From an uncultured Candidatus Saccharibacteria bacterium (GTDB lineage Bacteria > Patescibacteriota > Saccharimonadia > Saccharimonadales > Saccharimonadaceae): DNA of 64,000 nucleotides. The stretch is taken from positions 468,013 through 532,012 of the forward strand of contig CAMNAK010000001.1 of the NCBI GenBank assembly GCA_946530965.1. Reading direction: 5' to 3'. Every line of letters starts with the position of its first letter. Positions within the stretch are counted from its first letter, which is position 1. Below are positions 32,075 to 41,292 of this stretch, in pieces. Below the pieces are notes generated by a model. That model did no database searches. It was not told the origin of the DNA and was given only the letters and a program-made list of their open reading frames with translations. A program made the translations under genes and the position numbers.

Positions 32075-32381
32075 AGGCAATACTTACGATTTCAATCTTG
32101 GTATATTTCTGGCGGTGACCAATTTCTTTGTGGACACGCTTCTTAGAATGGTAACGAATGACGCGGAGCTTTTCACCGGCGACTTTCTCTTCTACGATCT
32201 TCGCCTTTACCTTTACTCCCTTAACTGTTGGTTCGCCGACAGTAGTTTTGTCGCCATCAATTACGAGCAAAGCGTCAAGAGCGAGATCTTTAGTTCCTTC
32301 CGGGAGGAGGTCCACCAGGAGGGTCTCTTTTTCAGCGACAACATACTGTTTGCCGCCAACCTTAATGACTGCTTTTTTCAT
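32073..32381 (-). CDS. rplU: 50S ribosomal protein bL21
   Basis: 102 residues; MKKAVIKVGGKQYVVAEKETLLVD and the C-terminal YHSKKRVHKEIGHRQKYTKIEI are diagnostic of bL21. A -10 box TAAAAT (32389-32394) lies seven bases before the ATG, implying a leaderless transcript even for a ribosomal protein. It is separated from rpmA by 6 kb. Confidence 0.96.
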   Translation of the reverse strand: MKKAVIKVGGKQYVVAEKETLLVDLLPEGTKDLALDALLVIDGDKTTVGEPTVKGVKVKAKIVEEKVAGEKLRVIRYHSKKRVHKEIGHRQKYTKIEIVSIA

Positions 32382-32449
32382 ACAGACTATTTTAACAGAT
32401 TACAAATAATTTTGCAAGCGAACCAGATAGCCATCTTATCATTTACAAC

Positions 32450-32488
32450 AAAAAAGAGCCTTAGCTACCCACTGCTAAGGCTCTTTAA
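32450..32488 (-). terminator. Terminator with no obvious gene upstream
   Basis: AAAGAGCCTTAGC / GCTAAGGCTCTTT followed by a T run on the minus strand. The nearest coding region upstream on that strand ends 365 bases away, at 32854. Confidence 0.8.
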
Positions 32489-32853
32489 AACCCTATTCTG
32501 CTACCCATCTGCAGGACATTGTTTTACAAAGAAAAGATCAAAATTACGTTACTTATAAAGGTTCAAGCTATTTCTCAAGCTATATACAAGTTTTTAAAAA
32601 GAAGTTTTACAAATGTTTGTTTTGCACAAAAGCTACAAATTACATGAGCTCGTTTGTTTATTCATTCTAGAATCATCTAGTATTACAGCTCGTATTTTTG
32701 TAACTCATTCCGATGAAGCTTAACAATAAATTAACTGCGAGATAAAAATTTATTGTTCTTCCTCACCGAGTTCTAAATGAACCTGAGTCTTCGCGGAATC
32801 CCTTACGCGAATACTCTAATCCCCCAGATTAAGTCCCCCCCTAGTTACTTAAT
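32489..32853 (-). ncRNA. Candidate structured noncoding RNA or long 3' UTR
   Basis: A 365-base stretch with no convincing coding frame lies between the DUF11 gene and a solid minus-strand terminator. On the minus strand it folds locally. GATTAAGT / ACTTAATC lies beside two G runs (7 and 5 G) at 32821-32853. A TTCGCG / CGCGAA hairpin lies near 32795-32815, and an 11-bp AACAATAAATT / AATTTATTGTT hairpin at 32722-32757. It does not show tmRNA, RNase P or SRP RNA landmarks. No separate promoter could be fixed, so it may be a processed 3' UTR. Confidence 0.4.
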
Positions 32854-34410
32854 CTATTTATCTGATTTTTCAGACTTATCTGTAGAAGCATCATTATGAG
32901 GCTTGCCACCACTCTTTGTAGTTTTAGCCATCTTATTTACTTCTTTCTGGCTGCGATACCAATAGGCACCGCCAACACCAAGACAGACTACGGCGATAAT
33001 TGCAGTTGCAATTTCGACTGGACCCGTATGAGGAAATTCTTGTGGTACGTTAGGGTTGTCACAAATTTCCGTAATTGTAATCGTAGATTGATCCGTATGT
33101 GTACCAGTAGTATCATCCGTTACGGAAATCGTATTTGGATAAGACGCCGTAGTACAATCAATCAAATCATATAGATTATCTTTTACTTTTACCTGATAAG
33201 TAATTGTTGCAGAAGCACCAGGACCATAAGTACCAGTGTTAATGCCATTTATACCAATCACGTCATCAAGTATGACACCATCCGGATTAGCATTGTTTAC
33301 AAGCTTTGTGGTACCAGGAATAAGGTCTACCTCACCTGGCAAATCATCACGGAAGGTTACATTTGTAAGATCTTTACTACCGTTGTTCGCGTAACGAATA
33401 CGATAAGTAACTGTATCGCCAGGCTTAGCCTGAACATTCTTAGAAAAGTTTACGCCATCAAGCGAAGCTTCCTTAATAATCTGCGAATCAGCCTGCTCTG
33501 TATGGAACGTATAGCTAATATAGCCAGAGTATTCCGCACAAGCACAAATCTTACCATTCATTTCGAGGCTACCGATTAGAGCACCACCCCTCTTTAAATC
33601 AGTAGGAAAGATGTCGTTATCGCCATCTGCATTAGTGGCAAGCTTTTGGCCATTTGTTGGATTGTTATTGTGAAGCGTTACGGTTGCTTCGTCAAGAACA
33701 ATCTTCATTTCCTTATCGGTTGGGTTGGCTAGGTTAAGGCTATCAAAGACGTAATCGCCTTCAGTTAGGACTACCTGACCGTTGTCGTTCCAATAATAAG
33801 TATTCGTATCGTTATTCCAGTGGAAGCTATCATAGGAGAACTGAGCACCAAGCTGAGCATCGTTCTGACCTGCAGCTACGGAAGCTGGGATCTTCATACG
33901 AACGCGCGTGTTGTATATTGTACCAACACCGCCACATTCACCCATGTCGGTATAACCTTCTGGGTAAGTATAATTGTTGTTAATGAAGTATTCTGCTGCT
34001 TTAGCTTTTAGATTGCCAATCTGACTCATAGCGTCATTGTGGTAATAGACGCGTACTTCGTAAGTCTGACCAGCTTCTAGCTTCAAGGCTTCGCCGTCGT
34101 TAGAATACGTCTCGAAGTTCGCATTCGTATCGCTTGCGACGCGTACGCGCACGAACTCAAGCTCGGATCCTAGACCTTCACCAAGACAATCTTTGGTGTT
34201 ATCACCATCGACATAGTTGTCTTCGTGACAGTTGTTCGTAATATGGTTCAAGATACCATATTTCGAAGGCTGACCCATGGTGTAGCGTTCATCAATGTTG
34301 GTATCCCATGCCGATGTGTTGGCAACAGGAGCAACTACTGATGTCACTGCAGCCACAGCTGCCGCGAGCAGTCCCCTCCATTTACGTTTGATATTTTTTT
34401 GTTTTAGCAT
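32854..34410 (-). CDS. DUF11 surface protein with FPHTG sorting-type C-terminus
   Basis: 518 residues. The signal peptide (WRGLLAAAVAAVTSVVAPVANTSA) is followed by an Asn/Asp/Tyr-rich beta region of ~300 residues and a DUF11 domain (VQAKPGDTVTYRIRYANNGSKDLTNVTFRDDLPG reads as the classic DUF11 core). The C-terminus has EFPHTG, a membrane helix (IATAIIAVVCLGVGGAYWY) and a Lys/Ser-rich tail. FPHTG resembles an LPXTG-type sortase motif, though the tail after the helix (~37 aa) is longer than usual. AAAAAGGAG precedes the ATG; the gene follows the 34431 gene by 20 bases and is likely co-transcribed. Confidence 0.88.
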   Translation of the reverse strand: MLKQKNIKRKWRGLLAAAVAAVTSVVAPVANTSAWDTNIDERYTMGQPSKYGILNHITNNCHEDNYVDGDNTKDCLGEGLGSELEFVRVRVASDTNANFETYSNDGEALKLEAGQTYEVRVYYHNDAMSQIGNLKAKAAEYFINNNYTYPEGYTDMGECGGVGTIYNTRVRMKIPASVAAGQNDAQLGAQFSYDSFHWNNDTNTYYWNDNGQVVLTEGDYVFDSLNLANPTDKEMKIVLDEATVTLHNNNPTNGQKLATNADGDNDIFPTDLKRGGALIGSLEMNGKICACAEYSGYISYTFHTEQADSQIIKEASLDGVNFSKNVQAKPGDTVTYRIRYANNGSKDLTNVTFRDDLPGEVDLIPGTTKLVNNANPDGVILDDVIGINGINTGTYGPGASATITYQVKVKDNLYDLIDCTTASYPNTISVTDDTTGTHTDQSTITITEICDNPNVPQEFPHTGPVEIATAIIAVVCLGVGGAYWYRSQKEVNKMAKTTKSGGKPHNDASTDKSEKSDK

Positions 34411-34430
34411 AACAAACTCCTTTTTACTTT

Positions 34431-37040
34431 CTAAAATCCATCGGAGATTCCGCTGATATCTGCTGGGGCTGCGGTCTCCTGTCCACGCTGGTTATTAATG
34501 TCGTTCTGTTCTTGATGAGCTGCTTCTCGTTGCTGCTGTTGCGCCGCATTCTCTGGAGTACGGTTTACATCGCCAGCATGATCGCCGTTAGCGTTCTGCG
34601 CCTGTGAACTTACAGGCTCAGTCGTAGTCGAACCGTTGAGATCAACTTGGTTCCTGTTTTCGGTAACCCGAGTACCTTCTTGAACCGGCGTTACGTTACC
34701 ACCTTGGCCTCGTGCTAGAGCATCCTCGTGTTTAGCAATGTCCTGGGTTGTAGTAGTTATAACAGGAGTTGTCTCAGTTTGGGTCGTAGTAGTTTGTGTA
34801 GGAGTAGTTGAGGTTTGTGTAGGAGTTGTCGTAGTCTCCGTAGGAGTCGTAGTGCTTTCTGTAGGTGTCGTAGTTGTAGTCTCCGTAGGCGTGGTTGTTG
34901 TTGTAGTTGTAGTTGTTGTCTCTGCAGGTGGCTGAGTCGTCGTAGTTGTGATATATGGAATATCTGGAATCCTCTCCCTGTAGACAATCTGAGTACATTC
35001 ATCCTTAACAAGAAGTACCAAATCAACATCGCCAATGGTGCCACTGATTTCGTAAGCTGGAGTATTAACCTCATTCTTCTCGCAACCGACAAGATTGATG
35101 TTATCCTTTGTAGCTGGCTTGTTTGCATCGTACTCTACCATGTAGAAGTTATGATAGGTACCATTAAGTGTAGTCTTCTCGACGGTAGAGTTCTCCATAA
35201 TCTGGTCAAGAACTTTACACATATCGTCGTAAGCGCCATTTTCGTTTTTAACGATAGCAGCTTCCATTTGTTCACCAGACATACCCTTTAGAGAATCTGG
35301 GAGCAATTCGCTACCACCCTGAGCGCTCATTGCGCGAGCGACCATTGCGATAGAACCAGCCTGATCTTTCCAGCTTTGGCTAAGAGTATCTTTGAACTCT
35401 TTCTGACCCTCTTCGGTATCAAGAGAGCCTTCGGCTCTGAACTTCTCGAGAACGGAGGCAGGAGCAATATTGTATGCGCCATTCTTTTCTGGGTTGGAAT
35501 TTTCACCATTTTCGTCAGCGAAGAGACCAATAGACCAGTTACCACCTTCGTGGCTAAAGCCTTCATGATTCTTCTCGGCTGCCGCTTCAGTTGCCATTCT
35601 AACCATGTCGTCATCGGTTAGCTCGGTCGTAGTCGTACCAGTAACCTCGGTGCTATAAGACGTACCACGATCACCTGCATCACGAGCTGCCTTAGCATCA
35701 TTATTTTTCTTTATAGCACTACCGATACCAAATGCGGCCAAGAAACCAATACCGATTGCAGCAACCGTAGCGAATATCTTTTTACCGCGTTCACCGAACA
35801 ATGAACGTTTTTCGCGAGTCTCAGCGGAGGCTTCCTCTTCTTCTGACTCTTCATCCTCCTCGGATTCGTCGTCATCTTCCCCAGAGCCTTCTTCTTCCTC
35901 AGAATCATCTTCTTCGGAATCATCGTCGTTATCTTCCCCAGAGTCGTCACCTTCCCCAGAATCATCGCTATCATCTTCCTCGGAGTCATCACCACCGGTT
36001 TCTTCGGAATTATCATCAGATTCTTCAGAATTATCGTCACCTTCCTCAGAGTCATCATCGTCTTCCTTAGAATCGTCGCCGGTTTCTTCAGAGGCCCCTT
36101 CTACTGGAACAGGAGGAACTGGTACTGGTGGAATTGGTGCTGTTACTTCTTCTGTAGTCTCTTCGGAATCACCATCACCTTCCTCGCTATTATCACCAGA
36201 TTCTTCGGAACTATCACCCTCTTCTTCGGAGTTATCGCCGTCAGTTTCTTCAGGCGTCTCTTCTGACGAAGCTTCTTCGGCAGGAGCTTCCTCTGCTGGA
36301 GCTTCTTCGGCAGGAGCTTCCTCGGCTGGAGCTTCTTCGGCAGGCTTAGCAGTCTCTTCTTCTGCTGTAGGCTTTGCAGCTTCCTCTTCACCTGGCTTTG
36401 CGGCTTCTTCCTCACCTGGCTTTGCGGCTTCTGTCTCTACTGGAGGTACTGGAGCTTCTTCAGCTGGCTTTGCAGTTTCTTCTTCCTTTGGTTTACCGCC
36501 AGTCTCGCCCTTCTTCTTCTTACGCTCTTTCATAGCTTCGGTTTCTTCATCAGAGAAGTTAGCCGCAATTTTCATTAGCTCTACCAAGCGGCCACCAGTC
36601 GGATCATCTAGAGCATATTCTTTGAGCTTACTTGGCCTATAGCTAGGAAGCGAAATACCTGCTTTCTTGGCAGCACGCAAAACATCTGCTGGCCTATAGC
36701 TACCGATATTATCAACGACGCCCTCAACATGTTTTTCGAACGTTTCTTGATTGTTCTCGGTTTCAGCGCTATTATCATCCTCTTCGGCATTATCGCCACT
36801 TCCTTCAACGGTACTATCTGGATTTTCTACAGGAGGGACTTCAGTTTCAACGGTTTCAAAATGAACACTTGCGTCGCCGTTACCCCAATTGCCTCCTTCG
36901 GCAGTATACGTTTCCTGAAGCTGATCTTCAGGGATAGTATAAGTTTCTGTATTCTGACCATCAGTCAGAACATCCCAGTTATACGGAGAACCGCCGCCAC
37001 CGGTCTCGCCAGTGCCTGGTTTGGATTCATGTCCAGCCAT
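34431..37040 (-). CDS. Single-pass protein with acidic N-terminal domain and threonine-rich C-terminal stalk (869 aa)
   Basis: No signal peptide. Residues ~60-410 are low-complexity and strongly acidic: a Pro/Glu/Ala repeat block (AKPAEEAPAEEA units) followed by Ser-Asp/Glu repeats (DDSEEDDSDDSGEGDD). A basic patch (KRSLFGERGKK) and one membrane helix (IFATVAAIGIGFLAAFGIG, ~418-441) follow. By the positive-inside rule the acidic half stays in the cytoplasm. The outer part holds a ~180-residue domain, then a mucin-like Thr/Pro tract (TTTTPTETTTT), then a Gln/Asn-rich end. There is no sorting motif. A promoter TTGACA-18-TAAACT (37086-37115) and an AAAAAGGA site are visible. No family recognised. 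Confidence 0.85.
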   Translation of the reverse strand: MAGHESKPGTGETGGGGSPYNWDVLTDGQNTETYTIPEDQLQETYTAEGGNWGNGDASVHFETVETEVPPVENPDSTVEGSGDNAEEDDNSAETENNQETFEKHVEGVVDNIGSYRPADVLRAAKKAGISLPSYRPSKLKEYALDDPTGGRLVELMKIAANFSDEETEAMKERKKKKGETGGKPKEEETAKPAEEAPVPPVETEAAKPGEEEAAKPGEEEAAKPTAEEETAKPAEEAPAEEAPAEEAPAEEAPAEEASSEETPEETDGDNSEEEGDSSEESGDNSEEGDGDSEETTEEVTAPIPPVPVPPVPVEGASEETGDDSKEDDDDSEEGDDNSEESDDNSEETGGDDSEEDDSDDSGEGDDSGEDNDDDSEEDDSEEEEGSGEDDDESEEDEESEEEEASAETREKRSLFGERGKKIFATVAAIGIGFLAAFGIGSAIKKNNDAKAARDAGDRGTSYSTEVTGTTTTELTDDDMVRMATEAAAEKNHEGFSHEGGNWSIGLFADENGENSNPEKNGAYNIAPASVLEKFRAEGSLDTEEGQKEFKDTLSQSWKDQAGSIAMVARAMSAQGGSELLPDSLKGMSGEQMEAAIVKNENGAYDDMCKVLDQIMENSTVEKTTLNGTYHNFYMVEYDANKPATKDNINLVGCEKNEVNTPAYEISGTIGDVDLVLLVKDECTQIVYRERIPDIPYITTTTTQPPAETTTTTTTTTTPTETTTTTPTESTTTPTETTTTPTQTSTTPTQTTTTQTETTPVITTTTQDIAKHEDALARGQGGNVTPVQEGTRVTENRNQVDLNGSTTTEPVSSQAQNANGDHAGDVNRTPENAAQQQQREAAHQEQNDINNQRGQETAAPADISGISDGF
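34738..34935 (-). repeat. Threonine/proline codon repeat tract
   Basis: Low-complexity DNA (GTAGTT/GTAGGAGT-type units) encoding the Thr-rich stalk; prone to slippage length change. Confidence 0.8.
36270..36345 (-). repeat. 15-bp tandem repeat encoding EEAPA
   Basis: About five copies of a GGAGCTTCTTCGGCA-type unit, alternating small variants. Confidence 0.85.
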
Positions 37041-37085
37041 ATCTTTTTCCTTTTTGTTTAATTTTTATTTTGACCTTTTGCAAAA

Positions 37086-37115
37086 AGTTTATCACTAGCG
37101 TTTTGATTCTGTCAA
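37086..37115 (-). promoter_or_regulatory. Promoter of the 34431-37040 gene
   Basis: Minus strand TTGACA (37110-37115), 18-base spacer, TAAACT (37086-37091). The 310-base non-coding stretch from here to 37394 otherwise shows only a terminator hairpin. Confidence 0.65.
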
Positions 37116-37230
37116 TAAGAATTATTCGGATTTAAAAATTCACAAAGCTGAACACAATTTTTAACTGCCAAATTCAAAACCAAAAATTCTGCCGCAAAAT
37201 TGGCGACAAAATTCCGAAAGTCCGAACAAC

Positions 37231-37267
37231 AAAAATAAGCTCACTCTGATTTGAGTGGCTTATTTTT
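37231..37267 (-). terminator. Terminator hairpin
   Basis: AAAAATAAGC.CACTC / GAGTG.GCTTATTTTT; probably ends the 37394-37660 transcript. Confidence 0.7.
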
Positions 37268-37393
37268 ATTACTCTATCTTATAGGCAATTACTTTCTGTA
37301 TTACTTTGGTATTGTTTTCTCTATCGTATAGGCTTGTTCCTGTTTAAAGTTTTTATATTTGTTTTTATGGTTTAAATAGATTTATTACATTAG

Positions 37394-37660
37394 CTAGTCT
37401 TCTAGCACGCTGTCACCAACTTTTCCAAGAATGGTATTGATGAATCCACCAATTTTACGTGCTTTGATTCGTCTTAAGGCTTCCGGCGATGCCTCTTCCG
37501 GGCTCACATAATCCTCTTCGCCTTTGATCGCTTCGAAACCCATCTCTTCCACTTCTCGATCGATTTTTTCCTGTTCCGTCAAATCTTTGTTGTTTTGCAA
37601 ATCCTTTTTTGCGTCATAGTTACTCATTTGCGGAATTGCGAATTGTTTTTGTGAAGCCAT
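37394..37660 (-). CDS. Hypothetical acidic protein, 88 aa
   Basis: Small hydrophilic protein (QNNKDLTEQEKIDREVEEMGFEAIKGEEDYVSPEEASPEALRRIKARK) ending in an amphipathic helix (IGGFINTILGKVGDSVLED). Ribosome site GAAAGGAAA; upstream lies a GCTTATGCTAATAT extended -10 box (around 37760-37774). No family recognised. Confidence 0.72.
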   Translation of the reverse strand: MASQKQFAIPQMSNYDAKKDLQNNKDLTEQEKIDREVEEMGFEAIKGEEDYVSPEEASPEALRRIKARKIGGFINTILGKVGDSVLED

Positions 37661-37875
37661 TTTATATTATTTCCTTTCAGCTTTTTGCTTTCCGGATACC
37701 CAGCGGATTTGTTTTTATTTTTATTTGTTAGATTTTTGTTTTGTTTATCTAACTGTCCTTATATTAGCATAAGCGTTTCATTTTGTCAACTACATTTTCA
37801 ATACATTTTTATTTCATTGTCAAACATATAAGATTACTCCACCCTATTGCTTTTTCTTAAAAATATTTCCATGCC

Positions 37876-37903
37876 AACAAAAATCCCCCATTTGCGGGGG
37901 ATT
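37876..37903 (-). terminator. Terminator of ileS
   Basis: AATCCCCC / GGGGGATT with TTTTTG on the minus strand. Confidence 0.85.
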
Positions 37904-37923
37904 CTGTACCTATATATATATTA

Positions 37924-40839
37924 TTAGGCTTTCTCTAGCGAGATGGTTACATTCTCGCCACCAAGCTTGATGACTTCATCGTAACTATAGTTCTCTTTTG
38001 GATCAAAGGTCGTAGCGAGCACCTCGTTCTTCAAAGTCTCAAGATGTTCTTCTGGGACTTCACAAGACACAGAGAGCTTAATCCTATCATCGACGTTTAG
38101 TCCTGCCTTCTTACGAGCGGCTTGGACAAAGCGAATTAGCTCACGGACATAACCTTCGCGTTCTAGTTCTGGCGTTAGCTTCTTATCTAGGAACAATTCA
38201 TCGCCATTTTCTACGGTCTTTACATTGACCTCCTCGGCAATAATTTGCTCATAGAAGCTCTCCAGAGCCTCGCCAGCATAGCTTAAGCGGCTTAGAGGCT
38301 GACGAACCTTAATCTGACCGAACTCATCGTTACGCTCCATTCTGAGGCCTAGACCAGCCGTAATGATTTCGCGGCAGCGGCCCATCTTACCAAGAAGAAC
38401 AGCATCGATCTCGCCAGCTTCTGGCCAGTCCTGAAGATGTACGCTAGATACACCAACCATATTCTGCCACAATTCCTCTGCTAGGAACGGAACAAATGGC
38501 GCAATGATTAGAGCCAGATAGCTAAGTACATAATGCAAAGTTGCATATGCCTCGTTCTTATCTTCAGTCTCTTCGCTCTTGTAGAAACGGCGGCGACTGC
38601 GGCGAACGAACCAGTTAGACATATCATCAATAAATGGCAATACCCCTGCTAGTGCGCTTGGCAAGTCATATGCGCGCATATTCTCGTCAATCTCGTTCCT
38701 TAGCTGATATAGTCTCGAAACAATCCATTTATCTAGTGGGTTCTCGAGCTTCTCTGGAGCTTCAAGTTTAACCTTCTTTTCGCCATTAACTTCTTCGATC
38801 TTTGGCTCGTATTCCCAACCATCTACGCTGGCGTACATCGTAAAGAAGTCATAGACGTTCCAGATCATCGTAAGCTTACGAGCTGTATCAGAAACATCCT
38901 TATCTAGAAGCGCAAAGTCCTCACCTGCAAGCACTGGGCTAGATAGTAACTGGAAGCGTAAAGCATCAGCCGAGAACTTATCCATGAGCTCATTTGGATC
39001 AGTATAGTTACCGAGCGACTTACTCATCTTGCGACCATCATTACCCGCCAAAGTACCAGTCGTAATAACGTTCTTGAAAGCCTTATCGCCAAAGAGTGCT
39101 GTATTTAGTGCATGCACATAATAGAACCATGCGCGAACCTGACCGATATATTCTACGATAAAGTCAGCTGGGTAATTCTTCTCGAACTTCTCTTTATTCT
39201 CGAATGGATAATGAAGCTGAGCAAATGGCATCGAACCAGATTCGAACCAGCAGTCCAAAACCTTATCTACACGCTTAAAATGCTCACCATCAATATCAAA
39301 CTCAATCGAATCTACCCATGGACGATGGTAATCTTCTAGGCGAACGCCAGATAGCTCATAAAGTTCTTCATAAGAACCAACCACCTTAACGGTACCCTTA
39401 TCACCTTTCCATACCGGCATAGCAGTTGCCCAGAAGCGATCACGAGAGAGGTTCCAATCTGGAGCAGCCTGGATATTCTTCTCGAAGCGACCATGCTTCA
39501 AGTGTTCTGGGAACCAGTTAATTCCCTCGTTCTTCTCTAGCATCAAAGGTTTGCTACCTTCAATATCAAAGAACCAGCTTGGAATAGCGCGATACATAAT
39601 ACGCTGTTTGCTGCGAGGGTTAAATGGATATTCATGCTTAATATATTCAATCTTCCAAATAACGCCTTCGGCTTCGAGGCACTTAGCAATAAACTTATTG
39701 CCAGACCAGACCTCGATACCGTTTTCGTCAGTATCACGGACACCGAGCTTATGAAGCGCTTCGGCCCACTCTGGGAAGTAATAACCGTTATCGTTAATTA
39801 CATGACGAACAGGAATATTCTTCTCTTTACCAATCTTAAAGTCGTCTTCGCCATAAGCAGGGGCCGTATGAACGATACCAGTACCCTCTTCTGCGGTAAC
39901 GTAATCACCCGAGAACACCTTAAATGAATATGCACTCTGTGATATAATTCCGTCCACATCTTCGAACAATGGTTCGTATTCTCTGTCGACTAATTGCGCG
40001 CCATGATATACTTTCTCTGCTTTTGCAACTTCGCCAAATAGCTTCTTAGCGGCAGTTTCAGCAACGATTAGCTTAGCGCCGTCAACGTCATAAACACCGT
40101 AATCTAGCTTTTCGCTGACTACGAGTGCCATGTTTGCTGGCAAGGTCCAAGGAGTCGTCGTCCAAGCAAGCATATATTCGTCGCTATCTTTTAGCTTAAA
40201 CTTTACGTATGCACTCGGATCAGTAACTGTCTGGTAAGCATCGTTGTCCATAGTAACTTCTGCTTTAGAAACAGGTGTTGCGAACTTTGTATCATACATC
40301 AAGACCTTTTCGCCTTCATAAATCTTGCCTTTTTCGTAAAGTGTCTTGAACGCCCACCATACCGACTCCATGAAGTCTTTATTCATGGTGCGGTAACAAT
40401 TATCCATATCTACCCAACGACCAACACGCTCAATCGTGCCACGCCAAGCTTCAGAATTAGCCACCATCGACTTGCGAGCAGTCGTAATATAATCCTCAAG
40501 CGAAATCTTTGTGCCGATATCGCGGCGATCAGTAATACCCATCTGCTTCTCGACAAAGTTTTCTGCTGGAAGACCATGACAGTCCCAACCCCAGCGGCGC
40601 TCGACACGCTTACCGTTCATTGTCCAGAAACGTGGAACAGCATCCTTTACAACGCTAGATAGCAAGGTACCGTGATGTGGCAAACCCGTAATAAATGGAG
40701 GCCCATCATAAAAGACATAAGAGTCGTCGACATCACGTTGTTCGATCGATTTTTCGAAAGTCTTATTTTTCTTCCACCAATCGACAAGTGCTTTTTCGTA
40801 CTCACTCGCACGTCGGCGTTCGCCATATTTGTACTTCAT
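37924..40839 (-). CDS. ileS: Isoleucyl-tRNA synthetase
   Basis: 971 residues, class I. The HIGH motif appears as PPFITGLPHHGTLLSSV and the KMSKS motif as GRKMSKSLGNYTDP; the editing domain (WTTTPWTLPANMALVV) and the tRNA-binding helical end are present. It resembles the archaeal/eukaryote-like IleRS branch (WFFDIEGSKP, no C-terminal zinc finger). The second ATG of ATG-TGC-ATG (40839) is preferred because AAAGGA sits at correct distance from it. A T-box leader lies upstream, so expression should rise when tRNA-Ile is uncharged. Confidence 0.96.
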   Translation of the reverse strand: MKYKYGERRRASEYEKALVDWWKKNKTFEKSIEQRDVDDSYVFYDGPPFITGLPHHGTLLSSVVKDAVPRFWTMNGKRVERRWGWDCHGLPAENFVEKQMGITDRRDIGTKISLEDYITTARKSMVANSEAWRGTIERVGRWVDMDNCYRTMNKDFMESVWWAFKTLYEKGKIYEGEKVLMYDTKFATPVSKAEVTMDNDAYQTVTDPSAYVKFKLKDSDEYMLAWTTTPWTLPANMALVVSEKLDYGVYDVDGAKLIVAETAAKKLFGEVAKAEKVYHGAQLVDREYEPLFEDVDGIISQSAYSFKVFSGDYVTAEEGTGIVHTAPAYGEDDFKIGKEKNIPVRHVINDNGYYFPEWAEALHKLGVRDTDENGIEVWSGNKFIAKCLEAEGVIWKIEYIKHEYPFNPRSKQRIMYRAIPSWFFDIEGSKPLMLEKNEGINWFPEHLKHGRFEKNIQAAPDWNLSRDRFWATAMPVWKGDKGTVKVVGSYEELYELSGVRLEDYHRPWVDSIEFDIDGEHFKRVDKVLDCWFESGSMPFAQLHYPFENKEKFEKNYPADFIVEYIGQVRAWFYYVHALNTALFGDKAFKNVITTGTLAGNDGRKMSKSLGNYTDPNELMDKFSADALRFQLLSSPVLAGEDFALLDKDVSDTARKLTMIWNVYDFFTMYASVDGWEYEPKIEEVNGEKKVKLEAPEKLENPLDKWIVSRLYQLRNEIDENMRAYDLPSALAGVLPFIDDMSNWFVRRSRRRFYKSEETEDKNEAYATLHYVLSYLALIIAPFVPFLAEELWQNMVGVSSVHLQDWPEAGEIDAVLLGKMGRCREIITAGLGLRMERNDEFGQIKVRQPLSRLSYAGEALESFYEQIIAEEVNVKTVENGDELFLDKKLTPELEREGYVRELIRFVQAARKKAGLNVDDRIKLSVSCEVPEEHLETLKNEVLATTFDPKENYSYDEVIKLGGENVTISLEKA

Positions 40840-40845
40840 GCACAT

Positions 40846-41141
40846 TCCTTTCTTTTTGCTTTAGTACTTTTTGAATGCTCGAAACTTCCTATGCTTTTTG
40901 CATAAAAAATTTCCAACTTTCATTGGAACTCATTTCATACACGCATAAATTCGTGATACTACCTGAGCGGTACCATCCAATTTCCGATTCATTAGTCTCC
41001 ATGCCACCCCTTAGGGCTTTACGACAACTAATATACTCGGCACTTATTTCTCCTCTCACGCGGGCTTACGGACAGTTCTACTCGAGACAACGCCTCTTTC
41101 TTCTGTCAGCTCGTGGTTGATGGCCACTCTAACGCTTTATA
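40846..41141 (-). promoter_or_regulatory. T-box riboswitch leader of ileS
   Basis: On the minus strand the core GGATGGTACCGCTCAGG (40962-40978) matches the T-box antiterminator, with TGGT ready to pair with the ACCA end of tRNA-Ile. Near the 5' end, a short hairpin GTGG-CCATCAA-CCAC (41113-41127) exposes the isoleucine codon ATC in its loop, as in ultrashort stem I T-boxes. A -10 box TGATATAAT ends at 41147, just before the leader. Near 40904-40928 a six-bp TTCCAA / TTGGAA hairpin is followed by six Ts, a weak possible terminator; regulation could instead be translational. Confidence 0.85.
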
Positions 41142-41215
41142 GCTAAATTATATCACGTTTTTGTTATTTGCAACTTTTTTATTCGCTCTGAACATTTTTG
41201 CAAGCATAAGCATTT

Positions 41216-41250
41216 GACATTTCCCTACATCATTAGTTAGAATCTAATCC
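41216..41250 (+). promoter_or_regulatory. Promoter of the 41293 gene
   Basis: TTGACA, 18-base spacer, TAGAAT; a small ATACC-TTTT-GGTAT hairpin lies in the leader before the AAGGAAG site. Confidence 0.7.
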
Positions 41251-41292
41251 ATACCTTTTGGTATAGATCTTTCAAGAAGGAAGTGATTGTTT

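Noticed and set aside
32489..32853. tmRNA, RNase P or SRP RNA
   Set aside because: No CCA end or tRNA-like fold, no GAGGAAAGUCC-type P4 core, no SRP domain IV tetraloop motif.
34738..34935. Val-rich open frame on the + strand
   Set aside because: Mirror of the Thr/Pro codon repeat of the 34431 gene.
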